A stretch of 64,000 nucleotides of DNA from Dokdonia sp. Dokd-P16 (GCF_003095655.1 NZ_CP029151.1:1735001-1799000), one strand, 5' to 3'. Positions 8,035 through 17,483 are shown, counted from the first letter of the stretch. Notes: generated by a model from the letters alone, not told the origin. Numbers and translations are program-made.

Positions 8035-9546
8035 TTATGCAAGTTCAAGCAGTGCTTCTACAAAATCTCTTTTGTTTGATAATCTAGGTACTTTGTGCTG
8101 GCCGCCAAGTTTGTTGTTTTCTCTAAGCCAGTCATAAAATAGATTTTCTCTAGCACTATGAATCGTGGGCGCGTTTAACGTAGTGTTGTTAAAACGTTTT
8201 GCTTGATAATCACTATTTACTTCTTGAAGTGCAAGGTCTAGTTTGTGATTAAAAAGTGCGATATCATCTGGCGGATTCTTAAATTCTATAATCCACTCGT
8301 GAGCACCTTTTTCCTTCCCATCCATGAAGATCGGTGCGGCTGTATAGTCTTTTATTTCGGCACCTGTCTCGCTTGTCGCTCTTTTGAGTGCTTCTTCTGC
8401 ATTCTCAATTATGAGTTCTTCTCCAAAAACGTTGATGTGATGTTTTGTTCTCCCCGTTACTTTAATTCTATATGGGCTGGTGCTTGTAAATCTTACGGTG
8501 TCGCCTATTTTATACCTCCACAACCCTGCATTTGTAGTGATAACAATCGCATAATTTACTCCTACTTCTACCTCTGTAAGTGGTATCACGTTTTGCCCAG
8601 GAGTTCCATAGGTAGTCATAGGTATAAATTCATAAAAAATACCATAATCTAGCATGAGCAATAATTCCTTAGAGTCATTCTGACCTTGTATGGCAAAAAA
8701 GCCTTCTGAGGCATTGTAAATCTCGTAATACTTGAAAGAATTAGACGGGATCAACTTTTGGTATTGCTCCATGTAAGGGTCAAAACTTACGCCTCCATGG
8801 AAGTAAACTTCAAGGTTAGGCCACACTTCAAGTAAATTTGACGCGCCTGTAGTCTCAAGAACATTATTTAACAAAACAAGCATCCATGAAGGAACACCAG
8901 AAAGACTTGTAACATCCTGCTGGATAGTCTCGTCTACAATGGCTTGCATTTTAGTTTCCCAATCACTTAGAAGGGAAACGCCGTTAGTTGGTGTACTACT
9001 GAACTCTGCCCAGAAAGGCATGTTGTCAATTAATATAGCCGAAAGATCACCATAAACAGTTCCATTATCTTGGTACAACTGCTTGCTGCCGCCTAGCCTA
9101 AGTCCTTTGCCAGAAAATAGTTGTGAGCCTTCGTTATTGTTGAGATACATACATAATAAGTCCTTACTTGCTGCATAGTGGCAGTTTTCAAGTGATTCTG
9201 GGCTTACGGGAATGTACTTGCTGCGAGCATTTGTAGTACCACTACTTTGTGCAAACCATTTTATAGGTGTAGGCCACATTATGTTTGTCTCACCTTTGCG
9301 GCTACGCTCTATATATTCTTGATTTTCCTCATAAGAGGTAACTGGAATGCGGTCTGCAAACTCACGATATGACTTGATAGATTTAAAGTCATAAGCCCTA
9401 CCTATCTCGGTATCTTTTGCTTTTTCTATGAGTTTAGTGCGCAATTCTTCTTGAACCTCAGAGGGGTACTTCATAAAAAGTTCCATCTGGTGAATGCGTT
9501 TTTTCAGGAACCAAGAAGCAATGGAATGCACTAAAGGGATAGCCAT
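8035..9546 (-). CDS. GH3-family acyl-acid amido synthetase-like protein
   Basis: A 503-residue adenylate-forming enzyme of the GH3 fold. The ATP-binding motif SSGTT is in FAQSSGTTNARSKYIP near 100-117, the second motif YNASEGFFAIQ is near 278-288, and the third region TTNAGLWRYKIGDTVRF is near 336-352. In plants GH3 enzymes conjugate jasmonate or auxin to amino acids. Bacteroidota carry many homologues of this length whose acid and amine substrates are unknown. No signal peptide is visible. The gene stands alone, divergent from the DUF2797 gene, with a palindrome copy between their starts. Confidence 0.85.
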   Translation of the reverse strand: MAIPLVHSIASWFLKKRIHQMELFMKYPSEVQEELRTKLIEKAKDTEIGRAYDFKSIKSYREFADRIPVTSYEENQEYIERSRKGETNIMWPTPIKWFAQSSGTTNARSKYIPVSPESLENCHYAASKDLLCMYLNNNEGSQLFSGKGLRLGGSKQLYQDNGTVYGDLSAILIDNMPFWAEFSSTPTNGVSLLSDWETKMQAIVDETIQQDVTSLSGVPSWMLVLLNNVLETTGASNLLEVWPNLEVYFHGGVSFDPYMEQYQKLIPSNSFKYYEIYNASEGFFAIQGQNDSKELLLMLDYGIFYEFIPMTTYGTPGQNVIPLTEVEVGVNYAIVITTNAGLWRYKIGDTVRFTSTSPYRIKVTGRTKHHINVFGEELIIENAEEALKRATSETGAEIKDYTAAPIFMDGKEKGAHEWIIEFKNPPDDIALFNHKLDLALQEVNSDYQAKRFNNTTLNAPTIHSARENLFYDWLRENNKLGGQHKVPRLSNKRDFVEALLELA

Positions 9547-9587
9547 AAAGTTGGTATATTTACACGTATATAACGGGATAGGTTATT

Positions 9588-9601
9588 GCTTTCGCGAAAG
9601 C
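9588..9601. repeat. Palindrome GCTTTCGCGAAAGC, copy 5
   Basis: Exact 14-base copy in the divergent region between the GH3 and DUF2797 genes. Confidence 0.95.
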
Positions 9602-9647
9602 TAATTTAACCTTATTTCCCCACATTTTGTAATCAAAGTTTTCTTAA

Positions 9648-10445
9648 ATGCAATACCAAGGTGTCCTTAGAAAAATGCAAACGGAGCACACAGATCCTAT
9701 AAATTACTATTTAGAAATGGATGGTGACTTCATACAAATGAACCAGCTCTTAGGAAAAAGGTTGCATATTGAATTTGTAAAATACGAATGCCTGGCTTGT
9801 GGCGAAAATAAAAAGATTTTCCGTCAAGGGTATTGCTATGATGACTTTTATAAAGTCCCACAAGCTGCCGATTGGATTATGAAGCCTGAGCTATCTAAAG
9901 CTCATCTAGGTGAAGAAGAACGAGATCTAGAGTATGAGAAGAAGGTGCAGTTACAACCACATATTGTATATCTAGCAAACTCAAGTAATGTTAAGGTAGG
10001 AGTGACTCGTAAGACCCAAGTGCCTACAAGGTGGATAGATCAAGGTGCGCATGAAGCAGTAGAGATTGTTGAAGTGCCTAATAGATACCTGGCGGGTATA
10101 ACAGAACTAGCACTAAAAGAGCATGTTTCAGATAAGACTAACTGGCGCAAGATGCTCAAAAATGATATAGAAGACTTAAGTCTCACAGAGTATAGGGATG
10201 CGCTTAAAAAATATATACCAGAAGAGGCGCAGCAGTATTTTATACCTAGCAATGAAGAAACTCACATTCATTTTCCAGTAGATAAATATCCCGAAAAACT
10301 AAAAACTCTTAATCTTGATAAAACTCCCGCTTATGAAGGTGTTCTAAAAGGAATTAAAGGACAGTATCTCATTTTTGAAGATGACACTGTATTTAATGTG
10401 CGTAGTTGGGAAGGATATGTGATACGCTTAGAAGTGCTTTCTTAA
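9648..10445 (+). CDS. DUF2797 family protein
   Basis: A 265-residue soluble protein matching the DUF2797 pattern: a Cys pair CLACG near 45-49 with a later Cys in QGYCYDDFY near 63, the segment HIVYLANSSNVKVGVTRKTQ near 103-122, and RWIDQGAHEA near 127-136. The VYLA...KVGVT segment resembles the GIY-YIG fold, and the Cys cluster may bind zinc. The function is not known. It converges with a LysE-type gene and the two stop codons overlap (10442-10445), with no terminator between them. Confidence 0.8.
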   Translation: MQYQGVLRKMQTEHTDPINYYLEMDGDFIQMNQLLGKRLHIEFVKYECLACGENKKIFRQGYCYDDFYKVPQAADWIMKPELSKAHLGEEERDLEYEKKVQLQPHIVYLANSSNVKVGVTRKTQVPTRWIDQGAHEAVEIVEVPNRYLAGITELALKEHVSDKTNWRKMLKNDIEDLSLTEYRDALKKYIPEEAQQYFIPSNEETHIHFPVDKYPEKLKTLNLDKTPAYEGVLKGIKGQYLIFEDDTVFNVRSWEGYVIRLEVLS

Positions 10446-11062
10446 ATAACAGTGAGCTTAATGACTTGCATACAGGCCAATATTATGAGCGTAATACCTA
10501 TGTAGCGATTAATATTACTTCCTGAAGAAGATTTCTTTTTTTGAATATGAGTGCCAAATCTACTATAACCGTATAGTGTAGCAACCTTTCCTATAAAAAC
10601 ACCACTAAGGAATAATATCAGCCATAAAGCTGAGTGAGATTCATTACTTGATAACCATCTACCTAGTAGAGAAAACACTAAAATCCAATAAATAAGAACA
10701 GGTGGATTGATGACGCTAAGAGTAAATCCTAGAAGATATTTCGATGACTTTTTTCTTTTAGACCTTGTGCTTTCTTTCTTGTTAAGGGCAAAGTAAAGTC
10801 CAACAGTTGCAAGAACTGCAGCAACTACATATTGTACCCAAAGATTCATCTCAAAAAAATCTTGCACAACCATACCAGAGGAAAATGCTATAAAGGCTAG
10901 TAATACTTCTCCTAGTCCAGCACCATAACTTATTTTTAATGACTCTCTGTGAGATTCATTTAGGGAGGTTTTGATTACAGCAAGATTTGACGCGCCAGGA
11001 GGAAGTGCTCCCAGAATGGTAGCGATAGTGCCAATAAGTAAAGCTGTAAGAATCATAAACAC
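10442..11062 (-). CDS. LysE-family exporter, paralogue 1
   Basis: A 206-residue membrane protein with about six hydrophobic segments. The N-terminal motif GALPPGASNLAVIK (near 18-31) is typical of the LysE/RhtB superfamily, which exports amino acids and related metabolites. A charged loop (NKKESTRSKRKKSSK) lies near 93-107 on the likely cytoplasmic side. The second LysE-type gene lies 45 bases upstream on the same strand, so the two are probably one operon and may form a heteromer or have diverged in substrate. The substrate cannot be predicted. Confidence 0.8.
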   Translation of the reverse strand: MFMILTALLIGTIATILGALPPGASNLAVIKTSLNESHRESLKISYGAGLGEVLLAFIAFSSGMVVQDFFEMNLWVQYVVAAVLATVGLYFALNKKESTRSKRKKSSKYLLGFTLSVINPPVLIYWILVFSLLGRWLSSNESHSALWLILFLSGVFIGKVATLYGYSRFGTHIQKKKSSSGSNINRYIGITLIILACMQVIKLTVI

Positions 11063-11107
11063 TTAGTGGTACACTTTTGAGAAAGCTTACTTATGATGAT
11101 CAAAATT

Positions 11108-11737
11108 TTAATCGATTATGAGTTTGATGGCTTGGATTGCTCCGGCAACAATAAGAACAACACCTATAATTTTATTGAGCGTTCCCTTGAACTTTGAAAA
11201 ATTTGAAGTCATATACTCGCTAGCTTTACCGTAAAGATAAAGTAGTCCAAATTTACCAGCAAAAACTCCGACTAAGAAAAATATGATGAGTAGCCATGGG
11301 GAGTTTTTGTCTAAAACAACATACCTAGAACTTATGGAAAATATAGCAGTCCAGTAAATAAACATTGGGATGTTAAGTCCGCCTAGTAAAAGGCCATTGA
11401 TAAATCGTTTAGGCCTACTAGAAGAGTCATTATCATTTTCTGTGTTCTTTTTAATAAGAAAATAGATCCCTACAGCTATCATGATAACGATAAAAGTAAT
11501 CTGTATCCACTCGTGTTTTTCAAATATTCTCTTTGCAAGCACGCCAAAAGCAAGAGCGAGTCCAGCAATTATGACCTCTCCTAGCGCAGCTCCATAGGCT
11601 AGGTGTAGTGCCTTAGTGAGATTTTTATCACTTGTGTATTTAACAACAGCAAGATTAGTCGCACTAGGCGGTAGCGTGGCGATTAGGGCTCCTATAAGTC
11701 CTATAGTAAGTGTAAGTATATATGCGATAATGATCAT
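11108..11737 (-). CDS. LysE-family exporter, paralogue 2
   Basis: A 209-residue LysE-type membrane protein with the motif ATLPPSATNLAVVK near 20-33, about six membrane segments and a polar loop (KKNTENDNDSSSRPKR) near 92-107. The pattern is close to the downstream gene, so the two arose by tandem duplication. ATG 11737 is chosen: the in-frame TTG four codons upstream overlaps the -7 promoter element TAGCTTTG, so it cannot sit on the transcript. The start is only a few bases behind the likely transcription start. Confidence 0.8.
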   Translation of the reverse strand: MIIIAYILTLTIGLIGALIATLPPSATNLAVVKYTSDKNLTKALHLAYGAALGEVIIAGLALAFGVLAKRIFEKHEWIQITFIVIMIAVGIYFLIKKNTENDNDSSSRPKRFINGLLLGGLNIPMFIYWTAIFSISSRYVVLDKNSPWLLIIFFLVGVFAGKFGLLYLYGKASEYMTSNFSKFKGTLNKIIGVVLIVAGAIQAIKLIID

Positions 11738-11746
11738 AGCAGATAG

Positions 11747-11778
11747 CAAAGCTACAGTATAACCATATGTATTGACAA
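11747..11778 (-). promoter_or_regulatory. Probable promoter of the LysE pair
   Basis: On the minus strand TTG (11776-11778) precedes TAGCTTTG (11747-11754). The 21-base spacing is slightly longer than usual, so the -7 element is the stronger evidence. Confidence 0.45.
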
Positions 11779-11874
11779 GAGTTTATCATATCCTTAGGAT
11801 ATAGGAAATTTACTTCCCAAAATGTTGGTATAAAGAGAACAATCATTTAAATGCATAAGACTGTAGATTAACGC

Positions 11875-11882
11875 TATCTTTG
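11875..11882 (+). promoter_or_regulatory. Probable -7 element of der
   Basis: TATCTTTG fits TAnnTTTG and stands 19 bases before the der ATG. No TTG is found at the usual upstream distance. Confidence 0.45.
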
Positions 11883-11901
11883 CACACCTAAAAAATTTAC
11901 A

Positions 11902-13209
11902 ATGAGTACCATAGTAGCTATCGTAGGACGCCCTAATGTAGGGAAGTCTACTTTTTTTAATCGTCTAGTGCAACGTCGTGAGGCGATTGTAGATGCCGTA
12001 AGTGGAGTGACGCGTGATCGTCATTACGGAAAAACAGACTGGAACGGTCGCGAGTTTACCGTTATTGACACAGGAGGATATGTAGTAGGAAGTGATGACG
12101 TTTTTGAAGCCGAAATTGATAAGCAAGTAGAACTTGCGATAGATGAGGCAGATGCTATTATTTTCATGGTAGATGTAGAGCACGGTGTAACGGGTATGGA
12201 TGAAGAGGTTGCAAAACTTCTTCGCAGATCAAAAAAACCTATTTTCCTTGCTGTAAATAAAGTAGATAATAATAAAAGAGCAGCAGATGCTGTTGAGTTT
12301 TATAACCTAGGACTAGGTGATTATTATACCATTGCCGCTACAAATGGTAGTGGGACTGGAGATCTACTAGATGCTGTTGTAGAAGCTCTTCCAGAGCAAG
12401 TAGAAGAGGAGGAAAAAGATGAATTACCAAGATTTGCTGTAGTAGGTCGTCCTAATGCGGGAAAATCATCTTTCATCAATGCGCTGATAGGTGAGGACAG
12501 ATATATTGTAACAGATATCGCTGGTACTACTCGTGACTCAATGGACACAAAGTACAATCGCTTTGGATTTGAGTTCAACCTTGTAGATACAGCAGGAATA
12601 CGCCGTAAGGCAAAAGTAAAAGAAGATCTTGAGTTTTACTCTGTAATGAGATCTGTAAGGGCTATTGAGCACGCAGATGTGATTTTACTAGTAGTAGATG
12701 CAACGAGAGGTTTTGATGGCCAGGTTCAAAATATATTTTGGCTAGCAGAGCGTAACAGAAAAGGAATCGTGATTCTTGTAAATAAGTGGGACCTTGTAGA
12801 AAAGGAGACCAACACGATGAAGAATTTTGAAAAGCACATCAGGCAACAGATAGAGCCTTTTACAGATGTACCTATTGTATTTATTTCTGTACTGGAGAAA
12901 CAACGTATCTTCAAAGCAATTGAAACTGCGGTAAAAGTATATGAAAGCAAAACGAAGCGTATTAAAACAAGCGAACTTAATGAGTTCTTCTTGCCGCTAG
13001 TAGAAGCATTCCCGCCACCAGCAATTAAGGGTAAATACGTGAAGATTAAGTACTGTATGCAACTTCCTACGCCACAACCTCAATTTGCGTTGTTCTGTAA
13101 CTTGCCACAGTATCTTAAAGAAGGGTATAGAAGATTTTTAGAAAATAAACTTCGTGCAGCTTACGACTTCTCAGGAGTGCCTATTTCTATCTATTTTAGA
13201 AAAAAATAA
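11902..13209 (+). CDS. der: Ribosome biogenesis GTPase Der (EngA)
   Basis: A 435-residue tandem GTPase of normal length. The first G domain has GRPNVGKST (9-17), DTGG and NKVD near 119. The second has GRPNAGKSS near 181-189, DTAG and NKWD near 294. A C-terminal KH-like domain (about 350-435) contacts rRNA. Der is needed for maturation of the 50S subunit in the cytoplasm. The gene is single, with its own -7 element upstream and a strong terminator downstream. Confidence 0.97.
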   Translation: MSTIVAIVGRPNVGKSTFFNRLVQRREAIVDAVSGVTRDRHYGKTDWNGREFTVIDTGGYVVGSDDVFEAEIDKQVELAIDEADAIIFMVDVEHGVTGMDEEVAKLLRRSKKPIFLAVNKVDNNKRAADAVEFYNLGLGDYYTIAATNGSGTGDLLDAVVEALPEQVEEEEKDELPRFAVVGRPNAGKSSFINALIGEDRYIVTDIAGTTRDSMDTKYNRFGFEFNLVDTAGIRRKAKVKEDLEFYSVMRSVRAIEHADVILLVVDATRGFDGQVQNIFWLAERNRKGIVILVNKWDLVEKETNTMKNFEKHIRQQIEPFTDVPIVFISVLEKQRIFKAIETAVKVYESKTKRIKTSELNEFFLPLVEAFPPPAIKGKYVKIKYCMQLPTPQPQFALFCNLPQYLKEGYRRFLENKLRAAYDFSGVPISIYFRKK

Positions 13210-13219
13210 TTGAAAGTAC

Positions 13220-13233
13220 ACTTTCGTGAAAAC
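13220..13233. repeat. Degenerate copy of the palindrome
   Basis: ACTTTCGTGAAAAC matches GCTTTCGCGAAAGC at 11 of 14 positions, directly behind der. It looks like a decayed copy. Confidence 0.5.
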
Positions 13234-13246
13234 GAAACATAAAACA

Positions 13247-13280
13247 AAAAGCTATCAGACATCTGATAGCTTTTGTTGTT
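13247..13280 (+). terminator. Terminator of der
   Basis: A perfect 13-bp stem (AAAAGCTATCAGA and its complement) with a 2-base loop, ending in TTTT. Symmetrical, so it may also stop minus-strand transcripts. Confidence 0.85.
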
Positions 13281-13331
13281 TATAATAGTTTTCTAACGGC
13301 TCCTTGCAGCCTGTAATACATCTCCCGAATA

Positions 13332-13451
13332 TTAGCCTAGTAACCCTAGAAGCCAGAAAATAATAAAGAAGATGATGATGGTGCTTATGCAACCGCCACC
13401 TAATTTTTTTGCTCCATATGCGGCAATAAGTCCTTTGATGATTTTATTCAT
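13332..13451 (-). CDS. 39-residue membrane miniprotein
   Basis: A short open frame from ATG (13449-13451) to TAA (13332-13334). It begins MNKIIKGLIAAYGAKKLGGG and continues with Cys21 and one strongly hydrophobic helix (STIIIFFIIFWLLGLLG). The basic N-terminal part would stay inside the cell and the helix would span the inner membrane. Support for its reality: a coherent amphipathic-plus-membrane architecture, a -7 element TAAGTTTG 27 bases upstream, and a region otherwise empty between der and the next gene. I do not recognise a named family. A chance ORF is possible but less likely. Confidence 0.6.
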   Translation of the reverse strand: MNKIIKGLIAAYGAKKLGGGCISTIIIFFIIFWLLGLLG

Positions 13452-13477
13452 GATAATTGGTTTAAGGGTTAGTTACA

Positions 13478-13485
13478 CAAACTTA
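13478..13485 (-). promoter_or_regulatory. Probable -7 element of the miniprotein gene
   Basis: TAAGTTTG on the minus strand fits TAnnTTTG. No clear TTG is seen at the usual distance. Confidence 0.4.
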
Positions 13486-13640
13486 CACTTCTCTATTTCT
13501 AGTATGAGTTAATAATCTGTTATGAGTTGAGATTTTAAGAAGAATAACTTGTTAAATATTTACTAAATTTTAACTGTCAGCATATCATTTGGAAGTAAAG
13601 ATTGTTTATTTGATAGACATCAATCAATCAACCGTTTATA

Positions 13641-16421
13641 ATGCGAATTAATCAACTAGTACTCCTTGCGATAGGGTTATGCTTATCTGTAGCTATGCAG
13701 GCGCAAAACTTTTCAATTACTGGAACTCTTAAAGACAAGGATTCAAAACAAACGCTAGAAGCAGCAACGGTATTCTTAGAGACCGTAAAAGACAGTACAC
13801 TCATTACGTATACGATTACAAACCAAGAGGGGTTTTTTCAACTAGAAGGTCGCGCACAAGAGAAAGATGCACGTGTGAATATCTCCTTTCTGGGTTATGA
13901 GAACTTTACAAAAAATGTAGATTTAAGTACGGGTGATATTGTGCTTGGAGATATAGAGGTAGCACCTTCTACAAACACCTTGGGCGAAGTTGTTGTAAAA
14001 AGTAGAGCTCCAGTAACCGTAAAAAAAGACACGCTAGAGTTTAATGTTTCTTCTTTTAAAACTAAGAAAGATGCAAATATAGAGGACTTGCTTAAGGAAC
14101 TGCCGGGCGTTGAGGTAGACGAGAGCGGTAAGATTTTAGTAAATGGTAAGGAAGTAAATAAAATCCTAGTTAATGGTAAGCCGTTTTTTGGTGATGATCC
14201 AACTATTGCTACACGCAACCTCACTAAAGAGATCGTAGAGAAAATACAAGTAGTAGATACTAAGACAGACGATGAGGCTTTTGCTGGCGAAGATGGTGAT
14301 CAAGAGAGTAAGACTATCAATCTCACTATCTCAGAAGAAAAGAATAAAGGAGTCTTTGGTAGAGTAGCTGCTGGTGGTGGGACAGATAATCGTTTTGAAT
14401 ATGCAGGTATTGTAAATGCCTTTGATAACGAGCGACGCATCAGCGTGCTAGCTGGTGGAAATAATATCAACTCTGCTGGGTTTAGTTTTGGAGAGATAAG
14501 AAAAATGTTTGGAGGAGGAAGAAGCGTTTACTTTAATGGCAACGGAAGCTTTGGTATTGACGGAAGAAGCTTTGGCGGCGGACAAGGAATTGTAAATAGC
14601 CGCAGTGTAGGAGCAAATTATACAGATGAGTATGCAAAAGGATTTGATGCCAATATGGATTATTTCTACTCGGCTGCAAATTCTTTTGATGAGACTCGTG
14701 TAGAGCGGGAGAATATTTTGCCAGACAGAAGATTCTTTACAAACAGCGATTCTCGTAATGACTCAAATTCAGATAACCATAGTATTAATACCACTATTAA
14801 TATTAAAAAGGATTCTACACTACTCATTAATATAAAACCAAAGTTCTCTTTTGCAAATAGTGAGACACGCTTCCGCCGTACAGAGGAGTCACTTAATGAA
14901 GACGGTGAGAGAATCAATGAGTCGGCAACAAACAACTTCGTGACAGACGAGGGGAAGAATTTTGAAAACACCTTAAGTGTTACCAAGAAATGGGGAGACA
15001 AAGGAGCTTATGTGAGAGCACGTGTACAAAACGAAATCAATAGACAAGAGAGTGAAGACTTTATAGTGTCAAACACAGAGATATTTGGCGATAACCCATC
15101 AGTAATTAATCGTAATCAGTTTACAGATGGAGAAACTAAACTTGACGGTTATAACCTCAACCTCACGTACAGAGTTCCTTTAGTTGCCAAAAAGTTATTC
15201 CTTGATGTAGATTTTGGTCACCGTAGTGATACTAGAAAACGGAAGCGAAGCACCTTTGACTTTGATGAGGTAACACAACAATATGCTATTCTCAATCAAG
15301 AACTAAGTACAGATTTTGAAGGTCGTAATTCGCGCACAACGCCTAAGCTGGGACTTAATTACGACAATGAGAAACTAAATGTGAACGTAAGTGCAGGATA
15401 TGTATTTCGCACCTTAGAGAATAACGACAACTTGCGCCCAGAACTAGACATCAAACAAAATTTTGAAGCTTTAGAACTTGATACGTACGTAAATTACAGG
15501 TTTAGCCCTAAAGCATCTATGTATGCAAGTTTAGGTAAGAGCAACAGACCTCCAGAAGTCACGCAGCTCAATCCATTTGTAGATGTGTCAGACCCACTTA
15601 ATATTGTGGAAGGGAATCCTAATCTTGCCCCATCAAATGATTATAATTTTTATGGAGGATTCAATAATTATGACTTTCAAAAAGGAGGAGGATGGTATCT
15701 CAATGGAAATGGAAGGTTTACAAACGATGCTATTGTGCGTAAAACGACCATAGATGATAACCTAGTAAGTCGCACTACTTATGTAAACGTAAATGGTAAT
15801 TATAGCGTAGGAGCAGGAGGAGGTTATAATAAAAACGTAAAAATAGATTCCTTACGTAGTATAAAATATGGCGGAGGTATTTACACAAACTTTGGACGTA
15901 ATGTAAACTTTAATAACGAAGTACAATATGCTAGTAAAACGAGATCTCTTACGCCGCGTGTAAATTTCACATACACTTGGAAAAAGTTATTTGAGGTTAG
16001 GCCTAGTTATAACATCTCGATTTCAAAAACTCAATTTGGTCTAGACGCATTTGAAGATCAAGATTTCATATCTCATAATGTTTCATTGGGAACGGCTTTG
16101 TTTGTTCCCAAAAATTGGGAGTGGCGCAATGATATTAACTATAATTACAACCCTAACATTACTTCAGATTTTCAGCGAAGTGCAGTGTTTTGGAACTCGA
16201 CACTTGCTTATTCATTTGCCAAAGAGCGCGCTACCGCAACCTTGAAAGTGTATGATGTACTAGATCAGAATACAAACGCAAGGCGTACTGCAAATGCAAA
16301 CTTTATACAAGATGTACAGAGCACCGTATTAGAGCAATACTTTATGCTTAGTCTTAGTTGGAAGTTCAATACGCTAGGAAAAAAAGGAGAAACAAATGAT
16401 GGTGGGGTATTTTTCTTTTAA
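13641..16421 (+). CDS. TonB-type outer membrane beta-barrel protein with CarboxypepD-like domain
   Basis: A 926-residue outer membrane protein. A signal peptide (1-21, ending MQAQ) precedes a carboxypeptidase-regulatory-like beta-sandwich (about 24-110: ITGTLKDKDSKQTLEAATV ... FLGYENF). A plug-like region follows (about 120-235: LGEVVVKSRAPV ... LLKELPGVEVDESGKILVNG), then a long barrel rich in aromatic and Asn residues to the C-terminus. This is the OMP_b-brl_3 type found throughout Bacteroidota; the ligand is unknown. The stop codon directly abuts a palindrome copy. No SusD partner is nearby. Confidence 0.85.
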   Translation: MRINQLVLLAIGLCLSVAMQAQNFSITGTLKDKDSKQTLEAATVFLETVKDSTLITYTITNQEGFFQLEGRAQEKDARVNISFLGYENFTKNVDLSTGDIVLGDIEVAPSTNTLGEVVVKSRAPVTVKKDTLEFNVSSFKTKKDANIEDLLKELPGVEVDESGKILVNGKEVNKILVNGKPFFGDDPTIATRNLTKEIVEKIQVVDTKTDDEAFAGEDGDQESKTINLTISEEKNKGVFGRVAAGGGTDNRFEYAGIVNAFDNERRISVLAGGNNINSAGFSFGEIRKMFGGGRSVYFNGNGSFGIDGRSFGGGQGIVNSRSVGANYTDEYAKGFDANMDYFYSAANSFDETRVERENILPDRRFFTNSDSRNDSNSDNHSINTTINIKKDSTLLINIKPKFSFANSETRFRRTEESLNEDGERINESATNNFVTDEGKNFENTLSVTKKWGDKGAYVRARVQNEINRQESEDFIVSNTEIFGDNPSVINRNQFTDGETKLDGYNLNLTYRVPLVAKKLFLDVDFGHRSDTRKRKRSTFDFDEVTQQYAILNQELSTDFEGRNSRTTPKLGLNYDNEKLNVNVSAGYVFRTLENNDNLRPELDIKQNFEALELDTYVNYRFSPKASMYASLGKSNRPPEVTQLNPFVDVSDPLNIVEGNPNLAPSNDYNFYGGFNNYDFQKGGGWYLNGNGRFTNDAIVRKTTIDDNLVSRTTYVNVNGNYSVGAGGGYNKNVKIDSLRSIKYGGGIYTNFGRNVNFNNEVQYASKTRSLTPRVNFTYTWKKLFEVRPSYNISISKTQFGLDAFEDQDFISHNVSLGTALFVPKNWEWRNDINYNYNPNITSDFQRSAVFWNSTLAYSFAKERATATLKVYDVLDQNTNARRTANANFIQDVQSTVLEQYFMLSLSWKFNTLGKKGETNDGGVFFF

Positions 16422-16422
16422 C

Positions 16423-16436
16423 GCTTTCGCGAAAGC
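16423..16436. repeat. Palindrome GCTTTCGCGAAAGC, copy 6
   Basis: Exact copy starting 2 bases after the stop codon of the outer membrane protein gene. Confidence 0.95.
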
Positions 16437-16503
16437 GTACCTCAACAAAACACTCATTTCTTAATTAAAAACCTTATTTTTCTGAGCTCAAAGAGAACCC
16501 ACA

Positions 16504-17421
16504 ATGCGAGCATTAGTCATTTCAGGAGGAGGAAGTAAAGGCGCTTTTGGCGGAGGCGTAGCCCAATACCTTATGCAAGAAATGGGTAAGGATTATGATA
16601 TGCTGGTGGGGACCTCTACAGGTAGTTTGCTAGTGCCACATCTTGCACTTCAAAACATCGAAAAGATAAAAGAAGTGTATACTTCTGTTAATCAGAATGC
16701 CATTTTTAATGTATGTCCATTTGTAATTAAAAAAGATAAATGGGGAGAGCAAACCATCGCTATTGATCACTGGAGTGTACTGCGTAATTTTCTTAAAGGC
16801 TCTAAGACTTTTGGAGAAAGTAAAAAGTTGAGAAAACTTATTGAAAAAACCTTTACAAGGGAAAATTATAAACAACTTCAGGATAGTGGCAAAGAAGTGC
16901 TAGTCACTGTTTCAAATCTATCTCTACATAAGACGGAGTATAAATCCAGTAAAGAAGAAACTTACGAAGATTTTTGCGATTGGGTATGGATGTCGTGTAA
17001 TTACATCCCTTTTATGAGTCTTGCTTCAAAAAACGGATGTGAGTATGCAGATGGTGGTTTTGGCGCGCTAGTGCCCATCAAGGAGGCTGTAGAACGCGGC
17101 GCAACCGAGATTGATGTAATCATACTTGAAACAGAGGTTACTTATTACAATAACCTCCCTTCTACTAATGTTTTTTCTCTGCTTAGTAACCTTCATGGTT
17201 TCATGATGGACCGTATCGAGAAGCAAAACATCACCATAGGTAAGTATGCAGCAAATCAAAAAGAGGCAATAATTAATTTCTATTATACGCCTACGGTGCT
17301 CACTACAAATTCACTCATTTTTAACAAAGAAAAAATGAAAATATGGTGGCAAAGCGGCTTTGACTATGCCAAGTATAAAAACGAAGAACTCAACGAGATT
17401 AAGGTGGATGATGAGGGGTAG
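16504..17421 (+). CDS. Patatin-like phospholipase
   Basis: A 305-residue patatin-family acyl hydrolase. The oxyanion loop GGGSKGAFGGG is near 8-18, the nucleophile is Ser40 in GTSTGS, and the second dyad residue is the Asp of DGG near 184. These are all the residues of the Ser-Asp dyad. No signal peptide is visible, so it probably acts on membrane lipids from the cytoplasm. It stands between two palindrome copies and is convergent with the AsmA-like gene. Confidence 0.88.
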   Translation: MRALVISGGGSKGAFGGGVAQYLMQEMGKDYDMLVGTSTGSLLVPHLALQNIEKIKEVYTSVNQNAIFNVCPFVIKKDKWGEQTIAIDHWSVLRNFLKGSKTFGESKKLRKLIEKTFTRENYKQLQDSGKEVLVTVSNLSLHKTEYKSSKEETYEDFCDWVWMSCNYIPFMSLASKNGCEYADGGFGALVPIKEAVERGATEIDVIILETEVTYYNNLPSTNVFSLLSNLHGFMMDRIEKQNITIGKYAANQKEAIINFYYTPTVLTTNSLIFNKEKMKIWWQSGFDYAKYKNEELNEIKVDDEG

Positions 17422-17427
17422 TATCTC

Positions 17428-17441
17428 GCTTTCGCGAAAGC
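17428..17441. repeat. Palindrome GCTTTCGCGAAAGC, copy 7
   Basis: Exact copy 7 bases behind the patatin stop, in the convergent gap before the AsmA-like gene. Confidence 0.95.
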
Positions 17442-17483
17442 AGCATATTTATATATCACATCATAACTTGAGTTACTACAGCA

